Part shown: positions 51,909 to 60,716 of the stretch, one piece after another
How the letters are laid out: every line of letters begins with the position of its first letter
Numbering within the stretch: the first letter of the stretch is position 1
Origin: Methanomicrobiaceae archaeon
Lineage (GTDB): Archaea > Halobacteriota > Methanomicrobia > Methanomicrobiales > Methanomicrobiaceae
Assembly (NCBI GenBank): GCA_029762625.1
Contig: JARVGI010000003.1
Coordinates: forward strand, 17,909 to 81,908
Direction: 5' to 3'
DNA length: 64,000 nucleotides
The notes under the pieces: generated by a model
Databases searched by the model: none
What the model saw: only the letters and a program-made list of their open reading frames with translations
What the model was told of the DNA's origin: nothing
Translations under genes and position numbers: made by a program

Positions 51909-52768
51909 CGCTCCTTACCGGAGAGATCGAGCTGCAGGGAGCCCACGTGGACGCAGGCGACACGGGAAGGGTCGAGGGGCGGCGCGTGGAGGCAGAAGAC
52001 GTGGCGGACGAGGTCCACCTCATCGATGATGCCAAGGGCCAACACCATCTGTTCCGCGTCGCAGAGGGCGACCAGCCGGTTGCGCCACGCGCCCCGGGTC
52101 CGTGTTTCGGGCAGGTCGCCGTGGATCCCCAGTCCCCGGAAGGGGATCTCGTGCGCAAGAGCGCCGGCAAAATAGTCTCTGAACTGCTTCTCCCGGGAGC
52201 GCTGCCGTTCGATGCGGGAGCGCACCCGCACCGCAGGGGAAACGGCGAAGCGGTGGATGTGCAGTCCTGTGCGGTGACGGAACGCGGCAAGGATGGATTC
52301 GAGCTCGCAACACCGCTGGAAGGCGACGAGGTGGTCGGGGCGCAGGCAGTCGATCAGCTGGATCTGGAACTCGGCAGCCGCTGCGCCCTGCACGTAGCCG
52401 GGCGAGTCGATGACCGTCAGGGATAGCCCCTCACGCTCCGCCTCCCTCCGCAGGCAGGCAGCCCCGGCGAGCACCTGGATGAAGTGGCCCCGGGGCGAGG
52501 TCGAGCCGGCGAAGCGGAGGTGCACGCCGGCAGGACGGGCGGCGGTTTCCCTGAAGATCCCCAGCCCCAGCGTGGTGGGGGGGCCGATGGTCGACTGGCC
52601 GCAATCGAGGTCGAGGTAGCCCGTGCCGCCCCGGCCGGACAGCTCCTCGATAAGGTGGCGGCAGAACGTGCTCTTGCCCCGGTCGGTCATGCCGAGGACA
52701 TAGACCGTGCCCCCCTCGCCGCAGAGCACCTCCCGCAGCGGGCCCCACTCTTCCTGTGCACGGATCAT
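51905..52768 (-). CDS. Clp1/Grc3-type polynucleotide 5'-kinase
   Basis: 287 residues. The P-loop GMTDRGKST (26-34), LDLDCGQSTIGPPTTL (Walker B and lid region of the Clp1 family) and TVIDSPGYVQG identify a Clp1/Grc3/Nol9-like kinase, which adds phosphate to 5'-OH ends of RNA or DNA. It is shorter than eukaryotic Clp1 but similar to archaeal members. The tail (SRVACVHVGSLQLDLSGKER) is a family-like beta domain. Its stop overlaps the GTG of the ClpP-class protease gene. Confidence 0.88.
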   Translation of the reverse strand: MIRAQEEWGPLREVLCGEGGTVYVLGMTDRGKSTFCRHLIEELSGRGGTGYLDLDCGQSTIGPPTTLGLGIFRETAARPAGVHLRFAGSTSPRGHFIQVLAGAACLRREAEREGLSLTVIDSPGYVQGAAAAEFQIQLIDCLRPDHLVAFQRCCELESILAAFRHRTGLHIHRFAVSPAVRVRSRIERQRSREKQFRDYFAGALAHEIPFRGLGIHGDLPETRTRGAWRNRLVALCDAEQMVLALGIIDEVDLVRHVFCLHAPPLDPSRVACVHVGSLQLDLSGKER

Positions 52769-52901
52769 GCGTCGTCCGGAACCATGGTGCGGCGGGCATG
52801 CTCTTAGCAGTTTTGGCAGGTCGTGAAGAAACGGGCCCCGGGGATTGGCACATCTGCTGCCCGTTCGGCCCCATCATGTGCCTTCTTGATCGCTTCCGGA
52901 C

Positions 52902-52920
52902 CGTCAGCCGTTTTGATCCG
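52902..52920. repeat. 19-nt direct repeat, copy 1
   Basis: CGTCAGCCGTTTTGATCCG; identical to 53120-53138, with further similarity upstream. Confidence 0.75.
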
Positions 52921-53119
52921 GTTGCTTGGCATATGATAGCATCATTGTTGAGGGACAGCGGCGCGGTTCCACGCACATCACGTCTTGTCCGTCCACAGGC
53001 CTATCCCGCGTTGATGTGGATGAGATCAGGGATCTTCATCTCCTGCGGACTCGTGATGTCATGGATTCTGTTTCTCAACCATGTGGTCGGCCCCATACTG
53101 CAATATATCGCCTGTGGAT

Positions 53120-53138
53120 CGTCAGCCGTTTTGATCCG
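53120..53138. repeat. 19-nt direct repeat, copy 2
   Basis: Identical to 52902-52920, 218 nt away. Confidence 0.75.
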
Positions 53139-53210
53139 CGGGCCTGTTGCAGTACAGCGGTTGCATCTCCTGGTACCTCTCTCCGAGGCCTGTGAACATA
53201 GATCGTAATA

Positions 53211-53220
53211 TTATTTATAC
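53211..53220 (+). promoter_or_regulatory. TATA box for the RNase III-like gene
   Basis: TTATTTATAC, about 67-76 nt before the ATG at 53287, in an AT-rich block (53206-53232). The leader holds GGAGGTGGAG. Confidence 0.55.
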
Positions 53221-53286
53221 ATTATTATAAAAACCTGGTCCGGCCCCCTCTCCTCTCGATTCGCCGAAAACGGCGTGGAGGTGGAG

Positions 53287-54009
53287 ATGAGTGAAGCGGA
53301 GGGATCCCCCCTGCACCGGTGCCTGGTATGGACCCCCATCGGTATCGAGAACACACTGCATATCCTGCGCAAAGGTCTCCCGGTGCACCGCGCCCGGCTC
53401 AGCGCCGCGGACCTGTACGATGCGCAGAAAATGGACGTATGGATCAGAAAGATAGACGAGATCCTGCTGACCATCGAGGACATCAGGGCAACCGTGCGGC
53501 CCCGGGTGGAGGCGGATCTCGGCTTTTCCCCCCCGGCAGCGAGGAGCAGCTCATCCTCTCCCTCTTTCAGCCGAGCACCCGGAACCTCGTTGCCGAGATC
53601 GAGGTGCACTTCTGCGACCGCGAGGGCTGCGGCCTTGCATTCGGGGATCTTGTGCAGACGGCCGCCATCCCGCAGGCTGCGGAGACACTGGCGTGGATCG
53701 GGGACGCCGCCTTGAAAATCGGGGTGCTGCCCGAGATCTGGACGTCGGAGCCCGAGGAGGCGGCTGTGCTGACCGAGCGGCGCAAGGCTTACGAGAGCAA
53801 CGCCAACCCGGCACTCCTCTGCGACCGCTGGCAGCTCTACGAAGCACCGCATCCACTTCGACCCGGAGGGGCCGCGGGTCGATGTGGTCCATGTAAAGGG
53901 GAAGCTGGCGGAGTCGATTCTCGGCGTGATCTCTCTCAACGGCGGGCTGCGGCGGGTGGCCCGGGCGGCACGGCTGCTGCGGCCCGAGCACGGCGCAGAG
54001 GGTTTATAA
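53287..54009 (+). pseudogene. RNase III-like domain protein interrupted by two single-base frameshifts
   Basis: The N-terminus reads in one frame from ATG 53287 (after GGAGGTG) to a run of seven C at 53528-53534. The text then continues in the -1 frame (GSEEQLILSLFQPSTRN) to about 53840, and returns to the first frame (HRIHFDPEGPRVDVV) until TAA 54007-54009. One extra C and one fewer A would restore about 240 residues. The middle AETLAWIGDAALKIGVLPEIW is the RNase III signature region (G-D-A-x-L), with YESNANPALLCDRW like its second helix. It may be a mini-III-like RNase or an unrelated protein with this fold. The C7 run makes a sequencing error plausible, but a true frameshifted gene cannot be excluded. 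Confidence 0.7.
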
Positions 54010-54022
54010 GGGATGGTCCACC

Positions 54023-54038
54023 CACCTGCATACAGGTG
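54023..54038. other. Short perfect hairpin
   Basis: CACCTG-CATA-CAGGTG, 14 nt after the stop of the RNase III-like gene. It may be a terminator structure or a binding site. Confidence 0.4.
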
Positions 54039-54226
54039 ACGATGGTTCGCACGATGCTCTATCCGATTGATTGTCCAGTATCGCCGCACAGGGCGCCCGG
54101 GGCGCCTGCCCTGCTCCGGGCGGCGGGGTGCGGGGAGGCGGCGGTCATGCATGTACCCGGGGAGAATCTCTCTTCCATTCTCGAATGGCGGCGCATGCTC
54201 CCCGTCACACGGGGCCCTCCCTGCAC

Positions 54227-54694
54227 ATGACGGCCGGTGCGGGAGAGGGGCGGGGCCGGCACCGGGTGCCGGCATCGACCGACGCGATCGTGCGTGCGAT
54301 CCGGGAGTGCGAGTACGCGCGGCTCTGCGCAATCGAAACCCTTGAAGCCACCCGCGACTGCGTGCGTGTGACCATGGATGTTGCGGGCAAGCGCAACGGG
54401 TTCGGGTCTCCGCACGGTGGTGCGATCTTCGCGCTCGCCGACCAGGCCTTCGGACTCGCCGCCAACCTCGACGGGCTGGCCAGTGTCGCCCTCTCAGCGC
54501 AGATCAATTACCTCGCCGTCGCCCGCGGGGGGCGGCTGGAGGCCGTGGCCCGGCGGGTGGACGAGACGGGCCTCCTCTCCATCTACGAGGTCTCGGTCTT
54601 CGACGGTGACCGCTGTATCGCCCTCTTTCGTGGTGTCGGGCACAAAATTGACGATGTCCCTCCGGCAGCCGGGGATGGGACCTCCCGGAATTGA
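54227..54694 (+). CDS. PaaI-type hotdog-fold thioesterase
   Basis: 155 residues. NGFGSPHGGAIFALADQAFGLAAN carries the hotdog helix and the active-site Asp (ALAD). ALSAQINYLAVARGGRL is the typical following strand. It probably hydrolyses an acyl-CoA thioester in the cytoplasm. ATG 54227 starts just before the first conserved segment; upstream in-frame ATGs would add low-complexity sequence. Confidence 0.9.
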   Translation: MTAGAGEGRGRHRVPASTDAIVRAIRECEYARLCAIETLEATRDCVRVTMDVAGKRNGFGSPHGGAIFALADQAFGLAANLDGLASVALSAQINYLAVARGGRLEAVARRVDETGLLSIYEVSVFDGDRCIALFRGVGHKIDDVPPAAGDGTSRN

Positions 54695-54705
54695 TTTCGC
54701 GACTC

Positions 54706-54711
54706 TTTTTT
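54706..54711 (+). terminator. T-tract after the thioesterase
   Basis: Six T residues starting 12 nt past the stop at 54694, an archaeal-type terminator. Confidence 0.4.
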
Positions 54712-54882
54712 ACTCCAGTGCCAGAAGATTGTAGTACGGCCATGCGGCGTCCGGGGATGGTGGATGTGCCGCGTACGAGCAGGAGCGCCTGGTCGCGCTC
54801 TTCGTAGAAATTTTTTCGTCCTGTTGAGGCCTCGCTGCACGTGATGCATGCCGGGCACCTGCCCCGGGAGGAAGATGAGAGC

Positions 54883-56451
54883 ATGGAAGACGAGCCACAC
54901 CCGCAGGAGATTTCACCGGAGCCTGCGCTCTGCCCCGACGGCGACGTCGCCGGCAGCATCGCCGATATGCCGCGGCCGGGTGAGCATGCACCCGGCATCA
55001 GGCAGGAGGACGATTCCTCCCGGGAAAACGAAGAACGGCTCAACCTCATGCTGGAGGCGACAAACGACGGCCTCTGGGACAGGGATATCCAGACCGGCAG
55101 GGTTTACCTGAGCCCCCGCTGGTATACCATGCTCGGCTACGAGCCCTACGAAATGCCGCCGAGCTACGAGACCTGGTTATCCCTCATCCATGAAGCGGAC
55201 CGGTACCGGGCGGAGACGTGTGTGCGGGAACACACCGAGCAAAAGCGCGATTCCTACGAGACCGAGTTCCGGATGCAGACGAAATCCGGAGGGTGGAAAT
55301 GGATTCTCTCCCGGGGCCGGGTGGTGGCATGGGACCGGGAGGGCAGGCCCGCCCGCATCATCGGCACCCATATCGACATCACCGAACGGCGGCGGATGGA
55401 GCACCGCCTGCGGATCACGGAGCTGCAGAAAAGGGCAATTCTCGACAATATCCCCGATATCGCCTGGCAGAAGGATGTGCAGCTGCACTATGTGGCGGTC
55501 AACGAACCCTTCGCGCATGCATGCGGCAGGAGCCCCCCGGACGTCGAGGGCCTGACCGATCTCGATGTCTGGCCGCACAGGCTCGCCCGGTGCTATATGG
55601 CCGACGACCGGGAGGTCATGAACTCGGGCAGGCAGAAGCGGATCGTCGAGCCCCTCGTCGACCGCGATGAAAGCCTGGCGTGGATGGAAACCATCAAGAC
55701 CCCCATCTTCGACAGCCGGGGCACCGTCATCGGGATCACCGGCATTTCAAGGGACATCACCGAGCGGAAACGAGCGGAAGACGCACTCAAAAAGGCCAAT
55801 ACAAGGCTCAATTTGCTCAACGGCGTTACCCGGCACGATATTATCAACCAGCTTACCATTCTGCTCGGGTACCTCCGCCTCGACCGCGAGGAGGTGATCG
55901 GCCCCGAACGGCTGCGAATCCTCGAAAAGGAGATCAGCGCCGCGGAAATGATCCAGCACCTGATCGGGTTCACCCGCGATTACCAGGATATCGGGCTCTC
56001 CTCGCCACGCTGGCAGGGGGTGCGGGAGACCGTCGCACGGGCTGCCGCTTCGCTGGACGTCGCGTCGGTGCAGGTGGTCAATGAACTCGACGATCTGGAA
56101 ATCTTTGCCGACCCCCTGCTGGAGAAGGTCTTTTACAACCTGATGGACAATGCGCTTCGCTATGGCGTGACGACAGGCACCATCCGATTCCGGGCGTATC
56201 CGGCTGACCGGGGGATGGTAGTGGCCTGCGAGGATGACGGGGTCGGGATTTCCGGTGCGGAGAAAAAGCGTATATTCTCACGTGGGTATGGGAAAAACAC
56301 CGGGTACGGCCTGTTTTTGATACGGGAGATCCTCGCCATCACCGGTCTTTCCATCAGGGAGTGCGGGATTCCCGGCGAAGGCGCCCGGTTCGAGATCACC
56401 GTGCCGCCGGGGTTGTACCGCGGCTGCAAGCGGGAGCAAGACGCAGACTGA
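54883..56451 (+). CDS. PAS sensor histidine kinase
   Basis: About 522 residues, cytoplasmic. An acidic, Pro-rich start precedes a PAS_3-type domain (about 50-170; LMLEATNDGLWDRDIQTGRV) and a second PAS (about 175-300). VTRHDIINQ is the likely phospho-His box, and the HATPase has DDGVGISG and TGYGLFLIREILAITG. Start: ATG 54883 has GGGAGG about 10 nt upstream; an in-frame ATG at 54844 is also possible. It lies alone on the plus strand. Confidence 0.92.
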   Translation: MEDEPHPQEISPEPALCPDGDVAGSIADMPRPGEHAPGIRQEDDSSRENEERLNLMLEATNDGLWDRDIQTGRVYLSPRWYTMLGYEPYEMPPSYETWLSLIHEADRYRAETCVREHTEQKRDSYETEFRMQTKSGGWKWILSRGRVVAWDREGRPARIIGTHIDITERRRMEHRLRITELQKRAILDNIPDIAWQKDVQLHYVAVNEPFAHACGRSPPDVEGLTDLDVWPHRLARCYMADDREVMNSGRQKRIVEPLVDRDESLAWMETIKTPIFDSRGTVIGITGISRDITERKRAEDALKKANTRLNLLNGVTRHDIINQLTILLGYLRLDREEVIGPERLRILEKEISAAEMIQHLIGFTRDYQDIGLSSPRWQGVRETVARAAASLDVASVQVVNELDDLEIFADPLLEKVFYNLMDNALRYGVTTGTIRFRAYPADRGMVVACEDDGVGISGAEKKRIFSRGYGKNTGYGLFLIREILAITGLSIRECGIPGEGARFEITVPPGLYRGCKREQDAD

Positions 56452-56539
56452 CCGGATCGGGCGGATTTTCCTATGGTGAGATTTATTACGGCGTGCACCG
56501 AAGGTCTGGTAGGGTTCGTTGCGGAAACGAGGTGGATGT

Positions 56540-57073
56540 ATGGACGACGATCTTGCAGCGTATATCGAGCGGATAAAGCCGCTCGGTGAGGCTACGGGAG
56601 AGCGTGGAGGACACAGGATCGCCTCGGCGCTGCTCTCCTTCGCCATGGGGATGTACGACCGGACGGTGGAGCGGTGCGACCGGTCGATTGTGGCACTCGA
56701 GAAGCGCGAAGCGCACCGCACGGTGGTTGCCGCCCTGCGCATTCTCCGGGAGCATGCCCGGTCGCTGGTGGCAACGCAGGTGAGCGTCAGGTCTGCGTTT
56801 ACCTTTGAAGGAACCGCCAAAGTGGACTCCCCGCAGGGCGAAGGGAATAACGCACCGCAGGAGTTTTCCTTCGGCGGGGACGACCGTGCATACCTTCTCC
56901 TCCCTGAACCGGACGAAGAGGTCGCCCCGCCCGCGGTGGTGGCCCGGGACAACGCCCTCCTTCTCCTCTATGCCGTGGCATACACCGCGTCGGCCGATGA
57001 GGCGCAGGCGCTCGAGGAGCAGGTCGCCCCCCTGCTCGCCGCAAGGCTTGACTATTACCGGGAAGAACACTGA
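56540..57073 (+). CDS. Unknown helical protein upstream of FetAB-like genes
   Basis: 177 residues, largely helical in the first half (MYDRTVERCDRSIVALEKRE) with a Gly/Ser/acidic loop around residues 95-125. No membrane segment. I do not recognise it. ATG 56540 follows GAGGTGG at 56529-56535. The next gene, an ABC ATPase, starts 39 nt downstream, so they are probably one operon. Confidence 0.72.
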   Translation: MDDDLAAYIERIKPLGEATGERGGHRIASALLSFAMGMYDRTVERCDRSIVALEKREAHRTVVAALRILREHARSLVATQVSVRSAFTFEGTAKVDSPQGEGNNAPQEFSFGGDDRAYLLLPEPDEEVAPPAVVARDNALLLLYAVAYTASADEAQALEEQVAPLLAARLDYYREEH

Positions 57074-57112
57074 GAGGCGCTCCAGGGCGCACCCGCAACC
57101 GAGGGAATCCTG

Positions 57113-57799
57113 ATGATCGATCCTGCGTCGCCCGCTGCCGCCCTCGAGGTTACCCACCTGGCAAAATCCTTCGATGGCGAGGCAATTCTCAGGGACGTCT
57201 CCTTTTCGGTCGGCAGGGGCGAGCTGCTCGTGCTGCGGGGTGAGTCGGGGACGGGCAAGAGCGTGCTCTTGAAGTGCATCACCCGGTTGATTGAGCCTGA
57301 TGCGGGGACGGTACGTATTTTCGGGACCGATTCGACCACGCTTGATGGGGTGGAGGTGCGCCGCCGCGTTCTGCTGGTGGGCCAGGTGCCGACCCTCTTC
57401 GAGGGCACGGTGCGCGAGAACCTCGAATACCCCTTTTCGTTCAAGAGCAACCAGCACCTCCCCCCGCCCGATAGTCTGAGCCTGCTCGCCATGGTGGGCC
57501 TCTCCGCAGACCTCCTTGGCCGCAACGCGGCCCCGCTCTCGGTGGGCCAGCAGCAGCGTCTCTGTATCGCCCGGGCGCTCGCCCTCGACCCCGGCATCCT
57601 GCTCTTCGATGAGCCCACCGCCGCCCTTGACCCGGCAGCGAAAGGGGTGGTCGAGGAGACCATCCTGCGCCTCAACCGCGAGCAGGGGCGGGCCATTCTC
57701 ATGGTCACCCACAACGTGGAGCAGGTGCGGCGGATGGGAGTCCGCACCCTGACGCTCACACAAGGGATGGTGACCGAGACCGGGGGCGATGCAGGGTGA
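57113..57799 (+). CDS. FetA/YbbL-like ABC ATPase
   Basis: 228 residues. Walker A is GESGTGKSVLL, the Q-loop is VGQVPTLFEGTV, the signature is LSVGQQQRLCIARAL, Walker B is ILLFDEPTAAL, and the switch His is in VTHNVEQVRR. The Q-loop text VGQVPTLFEGTVRENL is close to the FetA/YbbL type. With the downstream permease it forms a system whose bacterial relatives export iron (FetAB). The stop overlaps the permease start (TGATG). Confidence 0.88.
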   Translation: MIDPASPAAALEVTHLAKSFDGEAILRDVSFSVGRGELLVLRGESGTGKSVLLKCITRLIEPDAGTVRIFGTDSTTLDGVEVRRRVLLVGQVPTLFEGTVRENLEYPFSFKSNQHLPPPDSLSLLAMVGLSADLLGRNAAPLSVGQQQRLCIARALALDPGILLFDEPTAALDPAAKGVVEETILRLNREQGRAILMVTHNVEQVRRMGVRTLTLTQGMVTETGGDAG

Positions 57800-58551
57800 T
57801 GGAGACGGTCTACGATCCCGTGGACGGCCTGGTCAAGCTGGGCCTCGCCTCCCTGCTGATGGTCGTGCTCATTCTCCTCTCCCGCGTGCGCAACCTGGGC
57901 ATCGACCGGGAGCTCAGCGTGGCAGTGGTGCGCGCCGTGGTGCAGCTGATGATCGTGGTACTCATCATCGCCGCCGTCTTCCAGTCCCAGAACCTCTTCT
58001 TCGTCCTGCTCATCCTCGCCGGCATGCAGGGAATCGCCGCGGCCACCTCGGCGAAGCGGGCGAGCGAGGTGAAAGACCCGTTTCGCATCACCCTCCCCTC
58101 CATCGCCTCGGGGACCTTCGTGATCATGGGAGTCATGATCCTTGTGGGGGTGATGCCCCTCGAAGCCGAGTTCCTCATCCCCATCGGCAGCATGGTCACC
58201 GGGGCGGCCATGGTCACCTGCTCCCTCTCGCTCGACCGGTTCATGCGGGAGATGACCACCAACCGCCTCCGGGTGGAGACGGCGCTCTCCCTCGGCGCCA
58301 CCTGGAGCGAGGCGGTGGAGCCCTACACCCGCCAGGGGATCCGGGCTTCCCTCATCCCCAGCATCGACCGCCTCAAGACCCTGGGGATCGTGGTCCTTCC
58401 CGGGGCCATGGCCGGCATGATCATCGGCGGCGTCAACCCGGTCTGGGCGGCGGAGTACCAGCTGATCATCTTTTTTATGATCGTCGGGGCGGAGCTGATC
58501 AGCGCATATATTGCCACCCTCCTCGCCCAGAAGACCGTCTCCCTCTACTGA
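57799..58551 (+). CDS. FetB/UPF0014-like ABC permease
   Basis: 250 residues with about seven membrane helices. Hallmarks: a repeated block near VRAVVQLMIVVLIIAAVF, RVETALSLGATWSEAVEPYTRQGIRASLIP, then GIVVLPGAMAGMIIGGVNPVWAAEYQ, which is diagnostic of FetB/YbbM. It partners the ATPase encoded upstream. Iron export in bacteria is known for FetAB; the archaeal substrate is not shown. GTG 57796 is an alternative start. Confidence 0.9.
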   Translation: METVYDPVDGLVKLGLASLLMVVLILLSRVRNLGIDRELSVAVVRAVVQLMIVVLIIAAVFQSQNLFFVLLILAGMQGIAAATSAKRASEVKDPFRITLPSIASGTFVIMGVMILVGVMPLEAEFLIPIGSMVTGAAMVTCSLSLDRFMREMTTNRLRVETALSLGATWSEAVEPYTRQGIRASLIPSIDRLKTLGIVVLPGAMAGMIIGGVNPVWAAEYQLIIFFMIVGAELISAYIATLLAQKTVSLY

Positions 58552-59054
58552 CGCCCTTCGGGCAGGGTGACCTCGACCTCCCGGGTGAAGGGGGTATCCT
58601 CAAAGGCGACGACCCCGAAGTCGACCGTCGCCGATCCGCTCACCCGAAAGGTGACGGCCCCGTCCCGGAAGAGGGCCAGCACGGTCTGCACCAGGCGCAG
58701 GTTGTCCACGCGCACCGGGATGGCCACGGTGGTGTCGCCTCCGGGACGGATCTCGAAGCCGTCCCGCTCCCCGTGAGCGAGGAACTTCTGTTCGCCGCCG
58801 TCGAGGAAGTAGAGGTCGAAGGAGACGTCGTCTAAGGTGGCGCCCACCGGGTTCGGGTTGCTGACGGTGAGCCGCACCGAGAGGTCGAGTGCGGAGAGGC
58901 TCACGTTTTCGACAGCGATCCCGTCGACGGTGATGGTGGGACGGGCGATCTCCGGTGCGGTGCAGCCTGAACAGAGCGCTGCGGCGATGACGAGGAGTAT
59001 GATGCCAGCGGCGATGAGGGCCGCGGCCGGGCGGATCGATCGAACCTGTTCCAT
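58545..59054 (-). CDS. LEA14-like lipoprotein
   Basis: 169 residues. The signal peptide ends in ALCSGC, so the protein is lipid-anchored outside the cell. The rest is a WHy/LEA14-type beta-sandwich (LTVSNPNPVGATLDDVSFDL, then EIRPGGDTTVAIPVRVDNLR). These domains are seen in stress-related proteins and in archaeal envelope lipoproteins. It is convergent with FetB, overlapping its end by 7 nt. Confidence 0.85.
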   Translation of the reverse strand: MEQVRSIRPAAALIAAGIILLVIAAALCSGCTAPEIARPTITVDGIAVENVSLSALDLSVRLTVSNPNPVGATLDDVSFDLYFLDGGEQKFLAHGERDGFEIRPGGDTTVAIPVRVDNLRLVQTVLALFRDGAVTFRVSGSATVDFGVVAFEDTPFTREVEVTLPEGRQ

Positions 59055-59161
59055 AGTGATCAGGGGGGGAGCGCACCCTGCACATATAAAAGGTGCGGGC
59101 CCGGCGCCCCCTCCTGCAGACGACGGCAGGGGTGACGCGGATCAGCACCCCGGTGCCGAGA

Positions 59162-60510
59162 TCAACCATATTTTTTGAACAGGGCCGGGTTCTGGCGGCG
59201 GATCCACCAGCGGCGGACGGCCACCACGGCGCATGCGCCGACCAGCACCGCTCCCAGGCCCACCGCCGCCAGGAACGGAATGCCCTCTCCGGTCTTCGAC
59301 GCCGGGCCTACCGGCGTCACCGTGGCCGTCGGTGCGGGGGTGAGTGCGGGTGCAGCACCCGGGCCCGTTGCGGTGGGGGTTTCTGCGGGGGGAGTGGTGG
59401 CCTCCGGCACTCCCGTTTCTTCAGGGAGATAGGGCCCGTGGATCCGGTCGCCGATGGCGAGATGGAACTTGCCCGGGTTGTCGGCGACGTAGTAGAAGTG
59501 GTTTCCCGAGACGCGGTCGAATCGGGTGTCGAGCGAAAGCCACCCCCCGCCGTCATTGCAGAACATCACGATGTCATCGGGCATGATACCCCGGTCTTTG
59601 AACACCGAGATGTCCACCGAGAACCAGATCTCCGACTCGCCCATCAGGACGGGAGGGCGGTAGAAGACCGTGGTGTTCCCGTCATCATCGCTGCCCCCGT
59701 CCCACGACGGAGAGGGTGAAGGTGTCGGCTCGGCGGTCACGGTGATATACTCCGCCTGTAAGGCTGTGACAATCTCAGTTGCGTCGATGGCGGTGAGGTA
59801 CACGGTGTAGGTGCCGGGCGCGGTGTAGGTGCCGGGCGCGGTGTAGGTGTGGGAGGTGTGCTGTTCGGTCGAGTACCCGCCGTCCCCGAAGCACCATATC
59901 GTGCTGTGGTCCCAGCTGCTCGAGGTGTCGGTGAACTGCACGGTGAGCGGGGCGGCGCCCGAGCGCGGGGTCGCCGAAAACCCTGCACGGAGGGGTTCGA
60001 GCCGGGCGTACTTCAGGTCGTGGTTGGAATGATCAAGGTAGCTGATGTGCGGGTGGCCGTTTTCGTCGAGGGCGAGCGAGGTGTAATAGCCCACGAAACC
60101 GTCGCTGTCCACCGTCTCGACCGCCCATGCAGCACCGTTCCACGCGGCGTACTTCAGGGTGCCGTCGGTACTATCACAGTAGCTGATGTGCGGACAGCCC
60201 GCTGCATCGAGGCGATTGAAGAAAACGAGCCCACATTACCGTCGCTGTCCACCGTCTGGATCGCCCACGCGGTGCCGTTCCACGCGGCGTACTTCAGGTC
60301 GTAGTTGGGATCATAATCATGGTAGCTGATGTGTGGGTGGCCGCCTTCGTCGAGGGCAAGTGAGTTGTACCTGCCCACCAATCCGTCGTCCACCTTCTGG
60401 ATTGTCCATTCGTACGCAGCAACCGGTACGACGGAAATCGCGCTGGCGATGAGCAGCGCTGCCATCACCGTCGCGGTCCTCCGTGATATGAACACTCCCG
60501 TATGGTTCAT
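59162..60510 (-). pseudogene. Frameshifted surface protein: propeller-like repeats, PKD domain, C-terminal anchor
   Basis: The N-terminal signal peptide (about 1-33) begins at ATG 60510. Three repeats of about 42 residues follow, each with LALDEGGHPHISYHD-like text and LKYAAWNGTAW. A one-base loss near 60211 (GCC-CTC-GAT expected, GCC-TCG found) breaks the frame inside the second repeat. The rest continues in the other frame through a third repeat, a PKD domain (FGDGGYSTEQHTSHTY), an unidentified middle domain, a Thr/Pro-rich stalk and a C-terminal helix followed by RRWWIRR, which resembles archaeal surface anchors. It is either a recent pseudogene or a sequencing error. Confidence 0.8.
59811..59846. 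repeat. Tandem repeat, 18 bp x 2
   Basis: GTGCCGGGCGCGGTGTAG occurs twice in a row and encodes TYTAPG twice within the PKD domain. A slippage-type duplication. Confidence 0.7.
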
Positions 60511-60550
60511 CTGTGCCCCCCTCCCTTTCCCCCTGGCCCGAATACGAGGA

Positions 60551-60559
60551 ATTATATAG
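60551..60559 (-). promoter_or_regulatory. TATA box for the frameshifted surface protein
   Basis: CTATATAAT on the minus strand, about 41-49 nt before the ATG at 60510. Confidence 0.5.
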
Positions 60560-60716
60560 AAAAATGCGTGGATCGAGCGGTTATTAATGAATCGATCTTG
60601 TTTTCCCGCCGTATTCTGGTGTCGTTATCCGGTTGCTGCGCTCTCCGGGCTGCATGCGGGGGGTGGAGGGGCCGCCCTCGTGTTTTTGTGGTCTGCGATC
60701 AAAGGATCTCATTGCC

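Larger units (their letters stand above)
52769..53210. other. Gene-free region with imperfect direct repeats and a hairpin
   Basis: About 440 nt with no convincing gene. CGTCAGCCGTTTTGATCCG occurs at 52902-52920 and again at 53120-53138. Each copy is preceded by TCGGCCCCAT (52865-52874 and 53087-53096), so the repeat unit is roughly 52-56 nt with an unequal middle. Between them, GATGAGATC (53019-53027) and GATCTTCATC (53031-53040) form a hairpin with one bulge. It could be an ncRNA locus or the relic of a small mobile element. Confidence 0.55.
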
